DNA of 64,000 nucleotides from Microterricola viridarii (GCF_900104895.1 NZ_LT629742.1:682001-746000), one strand, 5' to 3'. Counted from the stretch's first letter, positions 1 to 8,942 are shown. The notes: a model not told the origin generated them from the sequence alone. A program made the numbers and translations.

Positions 1-158
1 TCACCGCTCCGGCTGTCGTCCCGCCCGTCGGAGGGCTGAGCACCACGGGCGTCCAAGCCGCCGCGATCATTGGCTCCGCCGCCTTGGTCCTCGGCCTGGG
101 AGCACTGCTGTTGTTCGTCGGCCGGCGACGACGCCTGAGCAAGAGCGCGGCCGAGTAG
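1..158 (+). CDS. C-terminal end of a cell-wall/membrane anchored surface protein (5' partial)
   Basis: Only the last 51 codons lie in the window, in the frame ending at the TAG of 156-158. They read as a Pro/Val-rich stretch, the pentapeptide LSTTG, a hydrophobic helix of about 20 residues, then RRRR and a short charged tail. That order (sorting motif, membrane helix, positive tail) is the layout of sortase substrates. LSTTG departs from the canonical LPxTG at position 2, and variant motifs are common in actinobacteria with class E sortases. The ectodomain lies upstream of the window, so its function cannot be stated. A plain C-terminal membrane anchor is the alternative. Confidence 0.6.
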   Translation, partial: TAPAVVPPVGGLSTTGVQAAAIIGSAALVLGLGALLLFVGRRRRLSKSAAE

Positions 159-164
159 CCGACC

Positions 165-195
165 AGAGGTGCCGGGGCATTGCCCCGGCACCTCT
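165..195 (+). terminator. Strong hairpin terminator after the anchored-protein gene
   Basis: A perfect 14-bp inverted repeat (AGAGGTGCCGGGGC and its complement) surrounds a 3-nt loop, 6 bp after the stop codon. No T-tract follows, which is usual for high-GC actinobacterial terminators. It separates this gene from the LuxR regulator. Confidence 0.75.
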
Positions 196-244
196 GCCAT
201 TCGGTGATAGCGTCGGGTGGAGACCACGAACGAGACATCACCGA

Positions 245-2860
245 ATGCACCCTCGAACCACCGCACCGGCTGCGCCGTTCCGCGAGCGTCACGTGCTGAA
301 CAGGCCTCGTCTTCTGCGAAAGGTGAGCAGGCAGACGGCGCTCCTGGTGGTCCGCGGCAGCAACGGCAGTGGAAAGACCACCTTGCTCGCCGAGTGGGCC
401 AGGCAGCAGCCGGGCACCGTTGTGTGGCTGAACATCGGGGCGCACACGTCGGACCCGGTGCCGTTCTGGCAGGCAGTACTGCAGGGGCTGCGCGATGCCC
501 GCCTTGCCGAACCCGGCGCGCCTCTGCACAGCGGCGGTGAGCTGCCGGGCTCGGGGCGCGACCATCTCCGCCGGGTCCAGGCAGGCCTGCGCGCCCTGGA
601 GGCGCCCGTCGCCCTCGCAGTGGACGGGGCCGAGAGCCTCTCGGCGCAGGCCGCAGAGGAGCTTCTCGCCGTGCTGGCGGTGGCGCCCGCGCTCGTCGTC
701 GGTGTCGCCACCCGGGAGCGCGGCGCGTTCGAACTGCCCGCGGTGCGCCTCGCCGTCGACACCGTCGTCGTCGCCGGCGCGGAACTGGAGTTCACCGCCG
801 CGGAGACGGCGGCCGTGCTGAGCGCCGCCGGGCTCCCCGACGACGCCGAGACGGTGCGGCTGGTGCGCGGCGCCAGCCTCGGCCACCCCCGCTCCACCCG
901 CGCTCTGCTGAGCGCCCCGAGTTGGCCAGACCTGCCCAACGCCGAGGAGCTGGACCGGCACCTGCTCGCCGCCGCCGACGGGGCCGACATCCGCCTGCTC
1001 GAGCTCGCCGCCGAGGACGGCGCCCTGCTGGAGCTCGCGCTGCACGCCTCTGTCGTCGACGAGCTGCCGCTCGGCCTCGCCGAGGTGCTGGCCGGCCAGC
1101 GTTGCGCGGCCAGGGCCGCGGATGCCGCCGAGCTGCTCGATCGAGCGGAATCGCTGGGCCTCGGGTACTGGACAAGCGATGTGCCGGCGCGGGGCTTCCG
1201 CTTCACGGCGCCCGTGCGCGGCATCCTGCGCCGGGAACTCGGTGAGCGCGGCGTCGCGGAGCTGGGCGCGGCCCGCCGCACGGCCATCGGCTGGCTGCTC
1301 GACAGCAACAGGGCGGAAGCTGCTTTCCTGCTCGCCGTGCAGAGCGGCGAGTACGAGCTGGCCAGCGAGGCCGGCGCGCAGTGCTTCCTCGCGCTGCTCG
1401 CCTCCCGCGCCGAGGAGCTGCGCGCCGTGCTCTCGCCGATCCCGGTGGAGACGATGCGCAGCCAACCGATCCTGGCGATGCTGCTCGCGGTCTCCTACAA
1501 CCAGGTTGCCCGGTTGCGCCCGCGGGCGCTCGAGTACTTCGCCATCGTGGTGCTCGGGGCGAAGGCCGTGCGCGCCGAGTTGGGGGTCACGGAGACGATC
1601 GCGCTGGACGCTATGGTGAGCGTCGCGCTGCGGGTGACGGCGCAGACGGCCCGGGCTGCGCGGGCCGCGGAGAGCGCCTTGGGCGGCTTCGCGGCGCTCG
1701 ACGACGAGGGGCGTGAGCAACTCGGCCACCTGCGGGCCGACGTGATGGTGCACGCCGGGCTCTCGCTGCTCTACGGCGGCGCTCCGGATGCCGCACTCGC
1801 CGCATTCCAACGCTGCCGCGAGCCGCTGACCTCCGCGGGCAGCCTGCACGGCCTGTCGGTGCAGGCCGGCACTCATGCGCTCATGGGGGAGATGGCCGAA
1901 GCGGCGGCCGTCGTCGCCGAGGGTCGAACGCGGCGCTGGCCACGGGGTTGGGACGGCGGCTACATCGGCTCGTTCTATGAGCTCGCCCAGACCCTGCTGG
2001 CGATCGAGGCGCTCGAGTTCGAGGCGGCGCAGGCGCACATCGATGCGGTCGACGAGAGCATGGCAACGCTGGAGCACTGGGCCTTTTTCGCGGAGGCTCA
2101 GGCCAGGCTCGACCTGATCTCGGGTGCGGCGGTCGCCGGAATCACTCGTCTGCACGTGGCGCGGCACCGTAGGCGCGGCCGGGCCGACCTCGATGCGCGC
2201 GGGCGCACGGAACTCGACATCGCGGCGAGCACGCTGCACCTCGCGGCCGGCGACATCCTCGCCGCGGAATCCGCGCTGCCCGGTGTGAAGCGCCCCGGCC
2301 CGGCCTTGTTGCTCGCCCAGGCGCGGTTGGAATTGGTCCGCGATGCGCCGGACGCGGCCCTGGCACTGCTCGCCAAGGCCGGGCGCGCATCGACCACGCT
2401 GCGGCTGCAGGCCGAGCTCTCCGCGCTGAAATGCGCCGTCCGGCTCCGGCTCGGGCGCCCGGACGAGGCGCGGGACGCGCTCGAGGGCCTCGCGGCGACA
2501 CTGGACGCCTCCGGGCTGGTCACTCCGCTGGCGCTGCTGCCCGCCGAGGACCTGCGCGACCTGCGCGCGCTGGCCGAGACGGGCTGCTCCGCGCTCGTGG
2601 TCCGAGTCCTCGCGCAGCCGGTTCCGGCGGTGCTGCGCCGCATCCCCGTGATCAGCCTCTCGGAGCGCGAGCGCGTCGTGCTACGCGAACTCGTCGCCAC
2701 GAGCAGCATCCCGGCGATCGCCGAGGCCCTCTTCGTCTCGGTGAACACCGTGAAGTCGCAAGTGCGCAGCCTGTACCGCAAGCTCGACGTCGGCTCGCGG
2801 GAGGAGGCGCTCGTCGTCGCCGCGGCGCAGCGCCTCTTCGATGGCCCGGATGCCGGCTGA
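245..2860 (+). CDS. Large STAND-type LuxR family transcriptional regulator
   Basis: This 871-aa protein has a P-loop near its N-terminus (GSNGSGKTT, about residues 38-46). A long Ala/Leu-rich helical region typical of TPR-like sensor arms follows. A LuxR-type helix-turn-helix sits at the C-terminus (about 805-862, with LSERERVVLREL and SVNTVKSQVRSLYRKL). This is the MalT/LAL layout, in which ATP and an inducer control oligomerisation and DNA binding. The ligand and targets cannot be read from sequence; the adjacent YhgE/Pip operon is convergent, so it is not an operon partner. The ATG at 245 has only a weak Shine-Dalgarno, and a GTG at 293 is a possible later start. Confidence 0.85.
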   Translation: MHPRTTAPAAPFRERHVLNRPRLLRKVSRQTALLVVRGSNGSGKTTLLAEWARQQPGTVVWLNIGAHTSDPVPFWQAVLQGLRDARLAEPGAPLHSGGELPGSGRDHLRRVQAGLRALEAPVALAVDGAESLSAQAAEELLAVLAVAPALVVGVATRERGAFELPAVRLAVDTVVVAGAELEFTAAETAAVLSAAGLPDDAETVRLVRGASLGHPRSTRALLSAPSWPDLPNAEELDRHLLAAADGADIRLLELAAEDGALLELALHASVVDELPLGLAEVLAGQRCAARAADAAELLDRAESLGLGYWTSDVPARGFRFTAPVRGILRRELGERGVAELGAARRTAIGWLLDSNRAEAAFLLAVQSGEYELASEAGAQCFLALLASRAEELRAVLSPIPVETMRSQPILAMLLAVSYNQVARLRPRALEYFAIVVLGAKAVRAELGVTETIALDAMVSVALRVTAQTARAARAAESALGGFAALDDEGREQLGHLRADVMVHAGLSLLYGGAPDAALAAFQRCREPLTSAGSLHGLSVQAGTHALMGEMAEAAAVVAEGRTRRWPRGWDGGYIGSFYELAQTLLAIEALEFEAAQAHIDAVDESMATLEHWAFFAEAQARLDLISGAAVAGITRLHVARHRRRGRADLDARGRTELDIAASTLHLAAGDILAAESALPGVKRPGPALLLAQARLELVRDAPDAALALLAKAGRASTTLRLQAELSALKCAVRLRLGRPDEARDALEGLAATLDASGLVTPLALLPAEDLRDLRALAETGCSALVVRVLAQPVPAVLRRIPVISLSERERVVLRELVATSSIPAIAEALFVSVNTVKSQVRSLYRKLDVGSREEALVVAAAQRLFDGPDAG

Positions 2861-2869
2861 GCCGCCCCG

Positions 2870-4765
2870 CTAGCCGATGAGGCTCGGCTCCAGGTCGCGC
2901 AGCGTGCGGAAGTGCGTCATCCTGGCAACGCCCAGCGCCGCCAGCACGAAGGCGATCGCACCCCACGTCGCGAGCACCCCCAGGTCGGCCCAGGCCCGGC
3001 TCACGTCCCCGCCGTACATGAGCTGTCGGATGGCGTCGACCGTGAAGCTCATCGGGAGCACGTGGTGCAGCCCCGCGAGCGGCCCTGGCAGCGTCTGCCA
3101 GGGGAAGGTGCCCCCTGCGCTGACCAGTTGCAGCACCATCATCACGAGGCCGATGAACTGGCCGACGCTGCCGAGCCACACATTGAGCGCCAGGATGATC
3201 GCGGTGAACACCATGGAGGACAGCGCCATGATGCCGTAGCTGGCGAGCGGGTTCGAGAAGTTGAAGCCGAGGGCGACGGCGACGACGAAGAACAGCCCGG
3301 CCATCTGCAGGGTGCCGATGAGGGCCGGGGTCAGCCAGCCGGCGACGGTGATCTTCATCGGCGAGTGCAGGGCGGTGATCGCCCGGTTCGACACTGGCTT
3401 CACGATCAGGAACAGCGCGTAGATGCCGATCCAGGCGGCCAGCGCGATGAAGAACGGCGCGAGGCCGGCGCCGTACGTGCCGGCGGCGGCCACCTGGCTG
3501 GTGTCGATCGCGACCGGGTTGGCGATCGTCTGCGCCTGGTTCTGCCGGCTCTGCTCCGTGCTCTCCGGGATCTGCTCGACGCCCCCGCTCAGCCCGCCGG
3601 CCAGCGACTCCAGCCCGCCGTGCAGGGTGTCGAGCCCGGCGCTCAGCGCCGCGGAACCGCTCGCGGCTTGGCCGGCGCCATCCGCCAGCGCCGCCGAGCC
3701 GTTCGCGGCCTCCTGCGCGCCCTGCGCCAGGGCGGGCGCCTGCTCGGCCAGCTCGCCGGTGCCGACGGCGAGCTCAGCGCTGCCGGATGCCAGCAGGTCA
3801 AGCTTCCCGACGGCATCCTGAACGCGCGCATTGCCGTCGCCGATGCGCGCGCCGATCTGGTCGAGCGCGGCCAGGGCGGCGGCCACCTCCGCCTCGCTCA
3901 GGCCGGCGGCGCTGAGCCGTGCGGCGATGTCGGCGCGCACGGCGGGCAGATCGTTGACGACGCCCTGCGTCACGGCGCCGATCTCGTCGCCGATGCGGGC
4001 GATCTCGGCGTTGCCGGCCGCGACCTGGCCGGCGCCGGTGGCGAGCCGCGACGCCGCATCGGGCAGCGCGGCCGCGCCGCCCGCGAGGGTGCCGAGCCCG
4101 TCGCGGAGCGCGGCAGAGCCCGTTGCGAGTTGCTCTGTGCCGCTGGCCAGAGCTGTCGCTCCCGCCTGCGCCTCCGCGGCGCCGGCTACCAGCTTGCCCG
4201 CGCCGTCGACGGCCGTGACGAGGTTGGACCGGATGGTGGCGAGCGCGCCCAGGAACTGGGTCGCCGCCTGCTCGTTGACGGTGGCGACGATCTGCCGCTG
4301 GATCTCCTTGATGGCCGTCTCGCCGATCGTGGAGGCGAGGTATCCGTTGGCGTCGTTGGTGGTGAGGATGACGGTGGCCTGTTGCGGCTCGCTGCCGGAG
4401 GAGCTCACCAGCTGTTCGGAGAAGTCGGCCGGGATGGTCACGCTGAAGTCGAAGGACGAGTCGTCGACGCCGGCCTGGGCCTCGGCGGCAGACACCTCGT
4501 GCCATGCGAACGTGCCGTCCTTGACGAGCTCGTCCGCGATCTGCTCGCCGTAGTTGGTGAAGCCGCTCGGGCCCTCCGCGCCCGTGTCCTCAACGACGAG
4601 CGCGACGGGGATCTCGTTGAGCTTGCCGTACGGGTTCTGGTTGGCCCAGAGGTAGAGCCCGCCGTAGAGAAGCGGAACGATGCCGAGGGCGAGCAGGGCC
4701 AGGATGGCCATCGGGCTGCGGGTGAGCCGGCGAAACTCGGTCACGACCATCTGCGGGATCTTCAT
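2870..4765 (-). CDS. YhgE/Pip family membrane protein (ABC-2-like exporter), copy 1
   Basis: This 631-aa protein has one N-terminal membrane helix (about 18-40, ending LLYGGLYLWA). A long extracytoplasmic segment follows, with many repeats of the type LA.G...L..GA (about 180-410), and then about five C-terminal membrane helices. This is the YhgE/Pip architecture, related to ABC-2 permeases and named after the lactococcal phage-infection protein. The ATG at 4765 overlaps the stop of the upstream ATPase-like gene by 4 bp (ATGA), so the two are translationally coupled. The open frame extends upstream to 5467, but that extension is the shadow of the partner gene. The substrate is unknown; members are linked to export of surface or toxic compounds. 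Confidence 0.88.
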   Translation of the reverse strand: MKIPQMVVTEFRRLTRSPMAILALLALGIVPLLYGGLYLWANQNPYGKLNEIPVALVVEDTGAEGPSGFTNYGEQIADELVKDGTFAWHEVSAAEAQAGVDDSSFDFSVTIPADFSEQLVSSSGSEPQQATVILTTNDANGYLASTIGETAIKEIQRQIVATVNEQAATQFLGALATIRSNLVTAVDGAGKLVAGAAEAQAGATALASGTEQLATGSAALRDGLGTLAGGAAALPDAASRLATGAGQVAAGNAEIARIGDEIGAVTQGVVNDLPAVRADIAARLSAAGLSEAEVAAALAALDQIGARIGDGNARVQDAVGKLDLLASGSAELAVGTGELAEQAPALAQGAQEAANGSAALADGAGQAASGSAALSAGLDTLHGGLESLAGGLSGGVEQIPESTEQSRQNQAQTIANPVAIDTSQVAAAGTYGAGLAPFFIALAAWIGIYALFLIVKPVSNRAITALHSPMKITVAGWLTPALIGTLQMAGLFFVVAVALGFNFSNPLASYGIMALSSMVFTAIILALNVWLGSVGQFIGLVMMVLQLVSAGGTFPWQTLPGPLAGLHHVLPMSFTVDAIRQLMYGGDVSRAWADLGVLATWGAIAFVLAALGVARMTHFRTLRDLEPSLIG

Positions 4766-5418
4766 GGCTGCCCCACCTCCGTCGGGCTGTCCTCGAAATC
4801 GCCCGCCGCGGCCAGCTCCTGCGCGGTCTCCGCCGCGTCGATGACGCTCTTCGCCGCCGTGCCGCACACCACCAGCACGGCGAGCCCGCGCCCGGCGAGC
4901 CCCTGCGCGATCCGCCACCAGTCCTGTGGGTCGCCGCCGTGCCGGTCCGGCGCCGTCAGGACCAGCCCCTGCACGCCAGCCCGCAGCACGGCGAGCTCGG
5001 TCAGCACGTGGATGCGCGTCTGCGGGGGAACGTCGGCGATCGCCTGCCTGCCCCACTCGGCCGCCTGGAGCGTCGCCAGCATGCGCGAGGTGGCGAGCGG
5101 GTGGGAGGGCCGCCCGGCGAACATCAGCTCCTCGGCGACGACGGCGGAGAGCGTGACCTCGCCGACGGGGTCGTTCACCTCCGGGGCGTCGATCACCGCC
5201 ACCCGGCGGCGGAGCTGCGCGTTGTCGACCGCCCCGTCGATGCGCACGACGCCGGCATCCGGGCGCATCCGGCCGCTCGCGATGAGCGCCAGGACGGCGG
5301 GGCGGCGCTCGGTCTCCGCGGCGACGAGCGTGGCCGAGCCGGTGCGGTATCGGGCGCTGAGCGGGGGGAGTGCCGCGGCGTCGCGCCCCTTGCTGACCAT
5401 GTCGAGTGTGACGAGCAT
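4762..5418 (-). CDS. Degenerate ABC ATPase-like partner of the YhgE/Pip protein
   Basis: This 218-aa protein has the length and layout of an ABC nucleotide-binding domain but lacks its key residues. Where a Walker A loop should be (about 31-44) it reads VAAETERRPAVLALI, with no GxGKS/T. The signature region reads PPQTRIHVLTEL instead of LSGGQ. The Walker-B-like strand VQGLVLTAPD survives. A very strong Shine-Dalgarno (GAGGAGGA) lies before the ATG at 5418. It is co-transcribed with the YhgE/Pip gene and overlaps it by 4 bp, so it is probably the cytoplasmic partner of that exporter. ATP hydrolysis is doubtful. The gene is intact, not a decayed pseudogene. Confidence 0.65.
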   Translation of the reverse strand: MLVTLDMVSKGRDAAALPPLSARYRTGSATLVAAETERRPAVLALIASGRMRPDAGVVRIDGAVDNAQLRRRVAVIDAPEVNDPVGEVTLSAVVAEELMFAGRPSHPLATSRMLATLQAAEWGRQAIADVPPQTRIHVLTELAVLRAGVQGLVLTAPDRHGGDPQDWWRIAQGLAGRGLAVLVVCGTAAKSVIDAAETAQELAAAGDFEDSPTEVGQP

Positions 5419-5529
5419 GTGTCCTCCTCGGTGCGCTCAATCCTAGGCAGCGAGTGTCGCGCTGCACAGGGTGGGCGCCGCCGGGCGGGACGCGCGCTCC
5501 GGTCGCCCGGCTCCGAGGGTCAAGCCGCG

Positions 5530-5811
5530 TCAGTCGACCACGGGGACCGGCGACGGCGCCGGCAGGCTGTCGTACTCGCCGAGCGCGAACCGGACCCGCT
5601 GGTTCAGATCATTGAGCGCTTGGCGGAGTTCGTGCTCGCCGTCGCCCGGTGCCGCATAGCCGTCGGCTTGCGCCCGGTCGAGCAGCAGGCCCAGTTCGTC
5701 GCCGGAGATCCCACGAGTCATCACCAGGAGTTCGAGGTTTGCAAGTATCCCGATGAGAGCGGCGGCATCCGCCTGTGTAAGCGGGCGGGGGCATTCGTCG
5801 GCGTCAACCAT
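5530..5811 (-). CDS. Small conserved-type protein of unknown function
   Basis: A 93-aa soluble, acidic, mostly helical protein (from the ATG at 5811). No membrane helix, signal peptide or recognised domain is visible. A GTG at 5844 in the same frame would add 11 residues; neither start has a convincing ribosome site. Good GC3 bias and a run of helix-forming residues (ADAAALIGILANLELLVM) support coding. It lies between the two YhgE/Pip operons, behind the promoter of the first. I do not recognise the family. Confidence 0.5.
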   Translation of the reverse strand: MVDADECPRPLTQADAAALIGILANLELLVMTRGISGDELGLLLDRAQADGYAAPGDGEHELRQALNDLNQRVRFALGEYDSLPAPSPVPVVD

Positions 5812-5943
5812 GGATCCATCATTTCCCGCGCCGGCTGAGCGCACAACGGTTTAAAGCCCGCTGTGCGCTGCGCCCGACGGCGGTGGCTGGCGGTGGCGTG
5901 CCGACGTCCGCGGCAGTCACGGGCCCCGCGGCGCTCCCCGCGT

Positions 5944-5984
5944 TTGCGATTCCGCGCCCATCGTGTCTAAACTGACTAGTCAGT
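5944..5984 (+). promoter_or_regulatory. Promoter with palindromic TetR operator for the second YhgE/Pip operon
   Basis: ACTGACTAGTCAGT at 5971-5984 is a perfect 14-bp palindrome. Just upstream are a -35-like TTGCGA (5944-5949) and, after 16 bp, a -10-like TCTAAA (5966-5971), so the operator would cover the start of transcription. The operon ends with a TetR gene (8943-9569), and palindromes of this size are typical TetR-family operators. Autoregulation of the operon by that TetR protein is inference. Confidence 0.6.
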
Positions 5985-6025
5985 ACAAAAGGTTTCTGAC
6001 ACCACGAACAATCGGAAGGATCGAC

Positions 6026-6814
6026 GTGCAGTCGATAGTGCGGGCGAAAGAACTCGCCCTCAACGCGGGCCGCGGCCGGGTCTACGGGCCATTCAGCGCC
6101 GAGATCGGTGACGGCCTCACCGTCATCAGCGGCCAGGCCGGCAGCGGGCGCACCAGCCTGCTGCTCACCCTCGCCGGGCGCATGAAGGCGAGCTCCGGCA
6201 GCCTCACCGTTCTCGGGCGCGAGCTGCCCCGCAAGGCGCGTGCCGTGCAGAAGGAGACGGCCATCGCCGGATTCCACGACATCGACACGCTCGAGGAATC
6301 GGTCACGATCGGCGCCGCCATCCGCGAGCGCCAGGCCTGGCTCTCGCCCTGGTGGCGCAACATTCCCCGGGCGGATGACGCCACCGTGCGCCGCGTCTGC
6401 CTGCCCGTGTTCGGTGCACCGGGGGAGCCTGGCGCCACCCCGCTGCCGACGGCGGACACCCTCGTCTGGGACCTCGACGAGACGCAGACCGCGCTGTTCC
6501 GCACCGCCCTCGCCGTGATGAGCGGCCCGCGCATCCTGTTCTTCGACCAGGTCGAGCAGCTGCAGTCGCCCGCGGCGCGTTCGGCACTCTGGGCGCGTCT
6601 GGACGCGCTCGGCCGCGGTGCGGCCGGACGGCCCGCAATGGCCGTCGTGGCATCCGTCGCCGCCCCGGACGCCGTGATCTGGCAGGAGCTGGGCATCGCG
6701 CCCCGGGTGCTCCAACTGGCCCCGAACGCGCCGACCGGCCCGCGCGCCGCGCAGCCGGCACACACCCCCGCCGACGTCGACGGCCTCTCTGAACTCACGA
6801 AGGAGCTCGTCTGA
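6026..6814 (+). CDS. ABC ATPase-like protein with altered Walker A, partner of YhgE/Pip copy 2
   Basis: 262 aa from the GTG at 6026, chosen because GGAAGG lies 6 nt upstream and because an earlier ATG (5963) would place the operator inside the gene. The P-loop at about 36-43 reads GQAGSGRT, with Arg in place of the invariant Lys. The signature region reads WDLDETQTALF instead of LSGGQ, and Walker B ends in FFDQVE, with Gln where the catalytic Glu is expected. It is an ABC-type fold with all three catalytic motifs changed. The stop overlaps the next start (TGATG), so it is coupled to the YhgE/Pip membrane protein. Confidence 0.75.
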   Translation: MQSIVRAKELALNAGRGRVYGPFSAEIGDGLTVISGQAGSGRTSLLLTLAGRMKASSGSLTVLGRELPRKARAVQKETAIAGFHDIDTLEESVTIGAAIRERQAWLSPWWRNIPRADDATVRRVCLPVFGAPGEPGATPLPTADTLVWDLDETQTALFRTALAVMSGPRILFFDQVEQLQSPAARSALWARLDALGRGAAGRPAMAVVASVAAPDAVIWQELGIAPRVLQLAPNAPTGPRAAQPAHTPADVDGLSELTKELV

Positions 6815-8904
6815 TGCTCGCCGTTCTCTCTCCCGGCACCGAACTGAAGCGCTTCCGCAAGGGAGTGATGCCGAAGATCGCCGTCGCCGTGCTGCTGTTC
6901 ATCCCGCTGATCTACGGCGCCCTCTACCTCTGGGCGTTCTGGGCCCCCACCGACGAGCTGAAGAACCTGCCCGTCGCGCTCGTCAACGAAGATGCCGGAG
7001 CCGTCAACGACGGCGAGCGCATCACCGCCGGTAACGACGTTGTCGACAATCTGCTCGACGGCGGCGACCTCAACTGGCAGGTGACGGATGCCGCGGACGC
7101 CCAGACCGGCGTCGCCGACGGCGACTACTACTTCTCGGTCACCATCCCGGCCGATTTCTCGGCCAACGCCATCTCGGTCGGCACAGACACCCCCACCGCG
7201 GCCGTTGTCGACGTCAACTACAACGACGCGAACAGCTTCCTCGCCTCGACGCTCGGCACCTCGGCGATGGCGCAGCTGCGCGCCGCCGTCGGCGCCGAGA
7301 TCGGCGAGCAGGCGGCCAACGCCGTGCTGGTCGGCCTGAACGACGCCGGTGACGGCATCCGCAGCGCCGCCGACGGCGCCACGACGCTGGCCGACGGCCT
7401 GAACACCGCCCGTGATGGCGCGGGCACCCTCATCGTCGGACTGGGCTCGCTGGCCGATGGTGCGGTGTCGCTGGATGCCGGGGCGGCCCACCTCTCCGAT
7501 GGGGCCGCGAGCCTCTCCGGCGGCCTGGCCACCCTCAACAGCGGAGCCGGCACCCTCGCCGCGAAGTCCGGCGACCTCGTCGCCGGTGCCAACTCCCTCG
7601 CCGGCGGCATGCAGGCGGCGGCCGACGGTGCGGCAACGCTCGCCGACAAGTCGCAGCAGCTCACCGCTGGCGCCGACACGATCGCAGGGGGCACGGCGGC
7701 ACTCGCCGCCGGCGCCGGCCAGGTCTCCGGCGGCATCGACGAGCTCGTCGCCGCCATGCAGGCCGCCCCGGCCGGCACCCCGGCCAGCGCGTTCCTGCCC
7801 AGCCTGCAGAAGCTGCAGGCCGGTGCGACCGAACTGGGCAGCCAGAGCGCAGGGGCGGCCGCCCAGGTGCAGGGCTACGCCGGTTTGAGCGCCCAGTTCA
7901 CCGCCGGCGTCGGAGAGCTCTCCAGCCAGCTCGGCGCCGGAGCCCCCGGCGCCGCCCAGCTCGCCGACGGCGCAGCGCAGCTGTCGGCCGGGGCCGCGCA
8001 GCTGGCCGACGGTGTCTCCACCGCGGCATCCGGCGCATCGACACTCGCCGACGGAGCCGCCACGCTGAGCGCCGGAACAGGCACCCTCGTCGACGGCAGC
8101 GGCCAGCTCGTGGAGGGCGGCACCGCTCTCGAGGAGGGCGCCGGCCTGCTCGCGGACGGCAGCCAGGAACTGGCGCAGAAGCTCGGAGAGGGCGGCGACG
8201 CCATCCCCGCGATGAGCTCGGCCGACGTCGATGCGAAGGCCGGCGTGCTCGCCGAGCCCGTCGCGCTCGATGAGAGCTGGCAGAACAAGTCAGAGGGCTT
8301 CGGCGAGGGCTTCGCCCCGTTCTTCATCGCCCTGGCCACCTTCGTCGGCGCACTCATCACCTGGCTGATCCTGCGGGCCCTGCCGACGCGTGCCCTCGCG
8401 GCCGGAGCCAGCGGCATCCGCGCCGTCATGACAGGCTTCCTGCCCGCCGTGGCGATCGGTGCCGGCCAGGTCGTGATCATGGTGCTGGTGCTCGTCTACG
8501 GCATCGGCCTGCAGCCGCAGTACTGGTTGGCCACCTCGGCCTTCATGTTCCTGGTCACGCTCGCCTTCCTCGCGCTGCAGCAGATGTTCATCATCCTGCT
8601 CGGCACCGCCGCCGGCCGGGTGGTGAGCCTGGTCTTGCTGATGCTGATGCTGACCTCCTCCGGCGGCACCTACCCGGTCGAGACGACACCGGCGTTCTTC
8701 CAGGCGCTGCACCCCTGGATGCCGGCCTCCTACGTGGTCAGCGGACTGCGCGAGCTGATCACCGGTGGCGTGGACTCTAGACTGTGGATCTCGGTGCTCG
8801 TGCTCGCCGGCATCCTCGTCGGCTCGCTCGCAGTCAGCGCGTGGAGTGCAGGCAAGCAGCGCATGTTCACCATCGCCAAGCTGCACCCCGAGCTGTCGAT
8901 CTAG
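6814..8904 (+). CDS. YhgE/Pip family membrane protein (ABC-2-like exporter), copy 2
   Basis: This 696-aa protein shares the layout of copy 1. It has an N-terminal membrane helix (about 20-42), then an extracytoplasmic domain packed with repeats of the form LADGA..L..G (about 180-465). About six membrane helices fill the last 200 residues. The repeats are in register and predict long amphipathic helices, as known for this family. It is the second gene of a three-gene operon: ATPase-like, permease, TetR. The substrate is unknown. The second, unlinked-looking copy in the preceding operon suggests duplication and specialisation. Confidence 0.88.
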   Translation: MLAVLSPGTELKRFRKGVMPKIAVAVLLFIPLIYGALYLWAFWAPTDELKNLPVALVNEDAGAVNDGERITAGNDVVDNLLDGGDLNWQVTDAADAQTGVADGDYYFSVTIPADFSANAISVGTDTPTAAVVDVNYNDANSFLASTLGTSAMAQLRAAVGAEIGEQAANAVLVGLNDAGDGIRSAADGATTLADGLNTARDGAGTLIVGLGSLADGAVSLDAGAAHLSDGAASLSGGLATLNSGAGTLAAKSGDLVAGANSLAGGMQAAADGAATLADKSQQLTAGADTIAGGTAALAAGAGQVSGGIDELVAAMQAAPAGTPASAFLPSLQKLQAGATELGSQSAGAAAQVQGYAGLSAQFTAGVGELSSQLGAGAPGAAQLADGAAQLSAGAAQLADGVSTAASGASTLADGAATLSAGTGTLVDGSGQLVEGGTALEEGAGLLADGSQELAQKLGEGGDAIPAMSSADVDAKAGVLAEPVALDESWQNKSEGFGEGFAPFFIALATFVGALITWLILRALPTRALAAGASGIRAVMTGFLPAVAIGAGQVVIMVLVLVYGIGLQPQYWLATSAFMFLVTLAFLALQQMFIILLGTAAGRVVSLVLLMLMLTSSGGTYPVETTPAFFQALHPWMPASYVVSGLRELITGGVDSRLWISVLVLAGILVGSLAVSAWSAGKQRMFTIAKLHPELSI

Positions 8905-8942
8905 CTCCAACACCACCAGCAACACAGAACGGATGATGCCCC

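Noticed and set aside
4762-5418. ATPase-like gene as a pseudogene
   Set aside because: Full-length frame, strong ribosome site, coupled overlap and good codon bias argue for a functional, though non-canonical, protein.
2912-5446. Long plus-strand open frame opposite the first YhgE/Pip operon
   Set aside because: Low-complexity Arg/Gly/Ala composition and no motif; the minus-strand genes have clear family features.
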